64,000 nt of DNA, from the NCBI GenBank assembly GCA_002341185.1, contig DDNP01000020.1, positions 95,340-159,339 of the forward strand. Reading direction: 5' to 3'. Positions 60,287 through 64,000 of this stretch are shown here, one piece after another. The notes under the pieces were generated by a model. The model had not been told where the DNA came from, searched no databases, and saw nothing but the letters and a program-made list of their open reading frames with translations. The first letter of the stretch is position 1, and every line of letters begins with the position of its first letter. The position numbers were made by a program, and so were the translations under genes. The stretch is from Candidatus Neomicrothrix sp. UBA2517 (GTDB taxonomy: Bacteria; Actinomycetota; Acidimicrobiia; Acidimicrobiales; UBA8592).

Positions 60287-61401
60287 TTGACTCGTGGTTC
60301 TCGAGGCAGTCCAAGAACTCTTTCTCCGAGAATATTCCTCATGACATCAGATGTTCCGCCTTGAATTGTGTATGCAGGAGCGTATGCAATACCCATTTGA
60401 AGCTGGTTACCTGCAATTGACGATAGGCCAAGTATTTTTGAGGCAAAATTAGCGACTCGTTGTTCATGTTCTGTGCAGAAACATTTGGTTCCCGCACTGA
60501 ATCCTGCAGGGGCTTGACCTAACGCTCCTTTATAAACAAGGACTCTGCCAATCCTATAACCGGTTTCAAGTGCTGCTATTTCTTGCCGGACAATAGGATC
60601 TTCTTTATCAGCAACTTCACATGCTCTTTCGAATAGCAACCAGTTTGACATCAAGCGGTCAATTCCTCCTCGCTCGTGTTCAAGCTGTGACATTGTTTGT
60701 GAAAAGGCGTTGTTCTCTTGACCTATTAAGTTATCTGCCGAGACTTTGACATCTGTGAAGAAAATCTCACAAAAGTGACTGTTTCCTACAGCATCAACAA
60801 TTGGTCGCACTTCAATCCCCTCTAGATCCATCGGAACTACAAGTTCACTTAACCCCTTGTGCGGAGGTCCTTCATTTGAAGTTCGAACTATGAGGTAACA
60901 GTAATCAGATATAGCAGCAATACTGGTCCAAATTTTTTGACCATTGACTATGTAAATATCGCCTTCCTTTTTTGCAAAAGTTTGGAGTGATGCTAAGTCA
61001 GATCCTGAATTAGGTTCGCTCATTCCTATACACCATGTACTTTCACCTTGAAGCATCTCAGGAAGGAATCTTTGTTGTTGGTCGTTTGTCCCGTATGAAT
61101 AGATAGCTGGTCCCATCTGCCTATCAGCAATCCAACTGGCTGATATAGGGGCACCAACTTTCATCATTTCCTCGGCTACGACAATTCGTTCAATTCCTGG
61201 CCTTCCGCCACCACCATGCTTAATGGGCCATGTCATCCCTATCCAGCCTTCACTGGCTAGGACTTTAGAAAATTCTTTTGAATATCCATTGATCCAAGAA
61301 TCATCAAAACATCCGAAATCCTGTACACCCTTTTCTGCAACTAATTTTGCACGGGCTTGAAGGTTTTTAAGACCCAGAGGGAATGAGAAATCAAAAGACA
61401 T
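60283..61401 (-). CDS. Acyl-CoA dehydrogenase family protein
   Basis: A 372-residue FAD-dependent acyl-CoA dehydrogenase. It shows WPIKHGGGGRPGIERIVVAE, GESTWCIGMSEPNSGSDLAS, the QKIWTSIAAISDYCYLIVRT beta-domain strand, the LEHERGGID text, and C-terminal YTIQGGTSDVMRNILGERVLGLP with the Arg that binds FAD. The C-terminal end resembles actinobacterial FadE groups that act on unusual acyl or steroid CoA esters. It starts right after the amidohydrolase stop with no gap, so the two are coupled. The substrate is unknown. Confidence 0.9.
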   Translation of the reverse strand: MSFDFSFPLGLKNLQARAKLVAEKGVQDFGCFDDSWINGYSKEFSKVLASEGWIGMTWPIKHGGGGRPGIERIVVAEEMMKVGAPISASWIADRQMGPAIYSYGTNDQQQRFLPEMLQGESTWCIGMSEPNSGSDLASLQTFAKKEGDIYIVNGQKIWTSIAAISDYCYLIVRTSNEGPPHKGLSELVVPMDLEGIEVRPIVDAVGNSHFCEIFFTDVKVSADNLIGQENNAFSQTMSQLEHERGGIDRLMSNWLLFERACEVADKEDPIVRQEIAALETGYRIGRVLVYKGALGQAPAGFSAGTKCFCTEHEQRVANFASKILGLSSIAGNQLQMGIAYAPAYTIQGGTSDVMRNILGERVLGLPREPRVK

Positions 61402-62406
61402 CTAATCACCAATCCCGTAAACAGTTGCTGCAGTCCGCCAGAATAGGTTATCTTTCTCATTTTGCGAGAAAGAATTAACTATCCTTTGGAAGCTATTCCA
61501 GATAACAGAGTATGGAAGGGTTTGTCTATCAACTGGGTAATTTGATTCAAACATGCATTTATCCGTTCCAAATGTCTCAATACACCACAGTATCTTCTCA
61601 TTCCATACAGAGACCACTTGATCGGAGGATGGTGGTGATGATTTATTTGCCCATTGTGTAGAAAAGTAATTTTCCATTCCAATCCCACCAACTTTTAAAT
61701 AGATATTTTCAAAAATTGATAACTTTTGAAGTTCTGTTTGCCAGATTTTTTGCATTTCTCGTTGCTTATTTTCCCAGCTTCCTATCCGTACTGGTGCACC
61801 CAGGTGGTTAATGATAATTTTTGTTTCGGGCACTTCTTTAGCTAAATGAATTAATTCGTGTAATTGATCAAAATATAGCCATGCATCAAAACTGTAATTG
61901 AAATCTGATAGTTGCTTTACTCCTTGTAAAAAACTTTCCTGAAGCATCAATTCTTTTGAGGGTTTACTATGGGAGATGGATATCTTCGGATCGCTACTCC
62001 AAGCAGTAGCATGCCGGACTCCTTTGAGTAAGGCACCACCAACCTCATTATGAGCTTTCAGAACTTCAGCCACTTCATTACCAAGAGCAAGGTCCACGTA
62101 GGCTATGATTCCGGAGATATTGCAACCCTCAAGCTTTTTAGCTCTCTGTGACTCCCCAAAGACAAATTCTGTTTCACCAAGCGAGCGAAATTTCTTTTCA
62201 CCTTCTTTTCTATAGTCAGCTAAGCATTCAGCAAATACCGTATCCGTAACTCTATGCCCTCTACTAGTATCTACGCTGAGCTCTTCAGCAAGATATCTAC
62301 TCCCGCCACGGTTCCATAAATGATGATGTGGATCAATAATTCTTTGTTCTGAGTCGATCGGTAACTCTTGCCCACTATTTATCCAATCAAGCCGGTCAAG
62401 ATCCAT
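61402..62406 (-). CDS. Amidohydrolase family 2 (TIM-barrel lactonase-like)
   Basis: A 334-residue amidohydrolase-2 protein. It has the metal-binding IDPHHHLWN near the N-terminus, FAECLADYRKEGEKKFRSLG, IINHLGAPVRIG with a conserved His, and MFESNYPVDRQTL near the C-terminus, a signature of L-fuconolactonase-like and 2-pyrone-4,6-dicarboxylate-lactonase-like enzymes. Start ATG at 62406 because GGAG lies nine bases before it; a TTG at 62421 is less likely. It is the first gene of the acyl-CoA operon, so it may open a lactone intermediate. Substrate unproved. Confidence 0.83.
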   Translation of the reverse strand: MDLDRLDWINSGQELPIDSEQRIIDPHHHLWNRGGSRYLAEELSVDTSRGHRVTDTVFAECLADYRKEGEKKFRSLGETEFVFGESQRAKKLEGCNISGIIAYVDLALGNEVAEVLKAHNEVGGALLKGVRHATAWSSDPKISISHSKPSKELMLQESFLQGVKQLSDFNYSFDAWLYFDQLHELIHLAKEVPETKIIINHLGAPVRIGSWENKQREMQKIWQTELQKLSIFENIYLKVGGIGMENYFSTQWANKSSPPSSDQVVSVWNEKILWCIETFGTDKCMFESNYPVDRQTLPYSVIWNSFQRIVNSFSQNEKDNLFWRTAATVYGIGD

Positions 62407-62515
62407 TTCAAGTAACTCCAATTATCATCCTTGTACGGTAGCTCAGGATACCATTTGATATCAATGAAATACTGTTCAGATTGCAGAAGGCACGTAAGCT
62501 CAATAAAGTGAGCAA

Positions 62516-63514
62516 ATGAGTGGTTTTATAGACGTGCACGGTCATGTAGTTCTAGATGAAAGCATGGGCGCGGCTGGGTCAGCTTGTGGTCCAGAACTTG
62601 GTAAACACCCGGATGGAACGCCTTGGTTCCGAGTTGGCGATTGGCGTTTAGATGGAGTTCCCTATAAAGAGTCGCTCTTTATGCAGGCAGAGATGAGACT
62701 TGAAGCAATGAACACTGCAGGAATTTCATTGCAAGCTCTATCTCCAAATCCACTGACTTATCTGCATTGGATAGATCAAACAGACGCTATAAATTACTGC
62801 AGAACCCACAATGAGGCCATGGGTTTACTGGTACAGGCACATAAGAACCGATTTATTGGGTTTGCCTCGTTACCAATGCAAAATATTGAAGCGTCAATAG
62901 TTGAGCTTGAATACTCAGTAAAAGAACTTGGCTTAATTGGTGGCTATATCGGAACTGATTTCGGAACTGATTTCGATGATCCACGCATGGACCCCTTCTA
63001 TGCAGCATGTTGTGAACTTAATGTTCCCTTATTTATTCACCCTGCTCCTTCTGGACTTGATGGGCCACTACGCGATCCACGAATGAGAAAATATGATCTT
63101 GACTTAGTAATTGAATTCTCTTACGAAGAACTAGTAGCAACCTCAATAATTATTTTTGGAGGAGTTACTCGAAGATTTCCCGACCTAGATATTTGTATCT
63201 CGCACGGGGGTGGGTCAACTATGCTTCATAGGAGCAAGCTTCGACTTCTGGCTGAGCGTCGACCAGCTGCGCCTGAGTGGATTCGAGAACCGGGAATCTT
63301 TGATGCTGAATTGGATAAGCTTTGGTTTGATTGCCATGTCTCTGGAGAAAAGGAGTTTGAGTTTGCCCTTAGTCAGATCGGAACAAACCGATTAGTGCTC
63401 GGCACAAACTTTGGAGGCTGGGATTCAGGTTCAGCCCATTATCCTGTTGAAATTGTGGAGGTTCTGAACCGGAATGCTGCGAAGTTGCTTCGGTTAGAAC
63501 CTCATCAGAATTAG
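62516..63514 (+). CDS. Amidohydrolase family protein (ACMSD-like)
   Basis: A 332-residue TIM-barrel amidohydrolase of the ACMSD/gamma-resorcylate decarboxylase type. The zinc-binding H-x-H is in FIDVHGHVVL, the active-site sections are NEAMGLLVQAHKNRFIGFAS, PLFIHPAPSGLDGPLRD (His), and DICISHGGGSTMLHRSKLR with the catalytic His, and the Asp region near GTNFGGWDSG. Such enzymes are often decarboxylases or hydrolases of ring-derived acids. It is divergent from the operon at 61402 by a 109-base gap. The substrate is unknown, but two amidohydrolases and an acyl-CoA set side by side suggest a ring degradation pathway. Confidence 0.83.
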   Translation: MSGFIDVHGHVVLDESMGAAGSACGPELGKHPDGTPWFRVGDWRLDGVPYKESLFMQAEMRLEAMNTAGISLQALSPNPLTYLHWIDQTDAINYCRTHNEAMGLLVQAHKNRFIGFASLPMQNIEASIVELEYSVKELGLIGGYIGTDFGTDFDDPRMDPFYAACCELNVPLFIHPAPSGLDGPLRDPRMRKYDLDLVIEFSYEELVATSIIIFGGVTRRFPDLDICISHGGGSTMLHRSKLRLLAERRPAAPEWIREPGIFDAELDKLWFDCHVSGEKEFEFALSQIGTNRLVLGTNFGGWDSGSAHYPVEIVEVLNRNAAKLLRLEPHQN

Positions 63515-63517
63515 TAA

Positions 63518-64000
63518 CTATTCTTGGGTCACACCCAAGCCAAGACCGCCATCAATGGTCAATACATTCCCCGTAGCCCATTGAGCATTTACAAGATATT
63601 CGAACGCCTCTGCTATCTCTTCTGGAGTACCCGGACGGCCAAGAGCGTGAAGTTTTCCCATGCCTTTTAATCGTTCATCTGATTCTCCCTGAGTAGATAA
63701 CCCTGCCCTCACATTAATTTCTGTCGGTACACCACCAGGTCGAACGCAGCCTACTCGAATATTGTCTTTACCTAGTTCAGCTGCCAGGACTCCAGTTAAT
63801 GCTTCAAGTGCTCCCTTGGTTGCAGCATATGGGGATGCATTTGGGAATGCTCTTTGGGTATGGACAGAACCTACGAAAAGAACGCAACCTTCAGAGTCTT
63901 TGAGAGGCTGATAAGCCTCTTTCACGAGCATCATTCCCCCGATTACGTTTGAATGAAAAATCTCAAGTAATTTATCTTCGTTGAAATCTGCGACATCGCA
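63518..64000 (-). CDS. SDR family oxidoreductase, truncated by the window edge
   Basis: The C-terminal 160 residues of a short-chain dehydrogenase. The frame is open to the right edge of the window, so the N-terminal Rossmann GxxxGxG part is missing. The visible part contains SNVIGGMMLVKEAYQPLKD, the Ser in LFVGSVHTQRA, YAATK (Tyr-x3-Lys), VRPGGVPTEIN and GNVLTIDGGLG. An ATG at 63934 inside the frame is not the true start, because the upstream codons still encode SDR sequence. It faces the ACMSD-like gene 3 bases away. The substrate is unknown. Confidence 0.8.
   Translation of the reverse strand, partial: CDVADFNEDKLLEIFHSNVIGGMMLVKEAYQPLKDSEGCVLFVGSVHTQRAFPNASPYAATKGALEALTGVLAAELGKDNIRVGCVRPGGVPTEINVRAGLSTQGESDERLKGMGKLHALGRPGTPEEIAEAFEYLVNAQWATGNVLTIDGGLGLGVTQE

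Noticed and set aside
1..64000. CRISPR arrays, tRNA or rRNA genes, IS elements
   Set aside because: No regular repeat-spacer pattern, cloverleaf, rRNA core or transposase motif was found in the gaps, which are all short.

Overview
The window looks like a chromosomal segment of an uncultured, low-GC (about 40%), probably marine actinobacterium, possibly in or near the Acidimicrobiia. The reasons are: a mycothione reductase (mycothiol is an actinobacterial thiol); the actinobacterial cluster gcvH-garA(FHA)-merR-bifunctional nuclease-merR, here followed by gcvT; a long-form leuA; an actinobacterial-type menB; and many acyl-CoA, SDR, P450 and steroid-catabolism-like genes. Codon use and composition look even throughout. 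I see no insertion sequence, prophage, CRISPR array, rRNA or tRNA, and no gap longer than about 225 bases without a gene or gene remnant. All family assignments come from reading motifs and from memory of the families; no database was searched.

Layout. 1-3.8 kb: a thiamine ABC transporter (thiBPQ-like) whose first gene starts right after the 3' end of a TPP riboswitch cut by the window edge. 3.8-8.6 kb: a flavin monooxygenase-like protein, a small membrane protein, a phosphohistidine swivelling-domain protein and an MFS exporter with no standard start codon. 8.6-20.4 kb: thioesterase II, SDRs, a branched-chain/lipid-type ABC transporter with a fused LivH-LivM permease, and an enoyl-CoA hydratase (EchA20-like), SCP-x thiolase and OB-fold protein trio typical of steroid or other complex lipid breakdown. 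20.5-34.4 kb: a tandem glycine riboswitch controlling gcvP, an EchA19-like hydratase, mycothione reductase, aroC, and the gcvT/merR/bfn/merR/garA/gcvH cluster with pgsA. 34.4-45.3 kb: housekeeping genes (HIT, two HAD phosphatases, leuS, murF, an M23 peptidase, a membrane J-domain protein). 45.3-64 kb: accessory catabolism: a 2OG-Fe(II) oxygenase, menB, two P450s around a RidA, SDRs, leuA, two class III CoA transferases, MaoC/hot-dog proteins, an acyl-CoA dehydrogenase and two amidohydrolases.

The most notable observation is at 40786-41673. A carboxymuconolactone decarboxylase/AhpD-like gene continues in frame through a TGA at codon 54, exactly where the second Cys of its CxxC redox motif belongs. 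A strong stem-loop with a GU-containing apical loop starts 7 bases downstream of the TGA, as expected of a bacterial SECIS element. It is therefore very probably a CxxU selenoprotein, implying selenocysteine machinery elsewhere in the genome.

Three RNA-level controls tie the metabolism together: TPP for thiamine uptake, glycine for the cleavage system, and a Leu-rich leader peptide (MEKLLFDLRLTCPVA) before leuA whose Leu codons can pair with the leuA ribosome binding site. Other points: an SDR pseudogene remnant next to an intact SDR, an OB-fold partner protein that has lost its zinc cysteines, and a GarA-like FHA protein keeping only one of the two usual N-terminal threonines.
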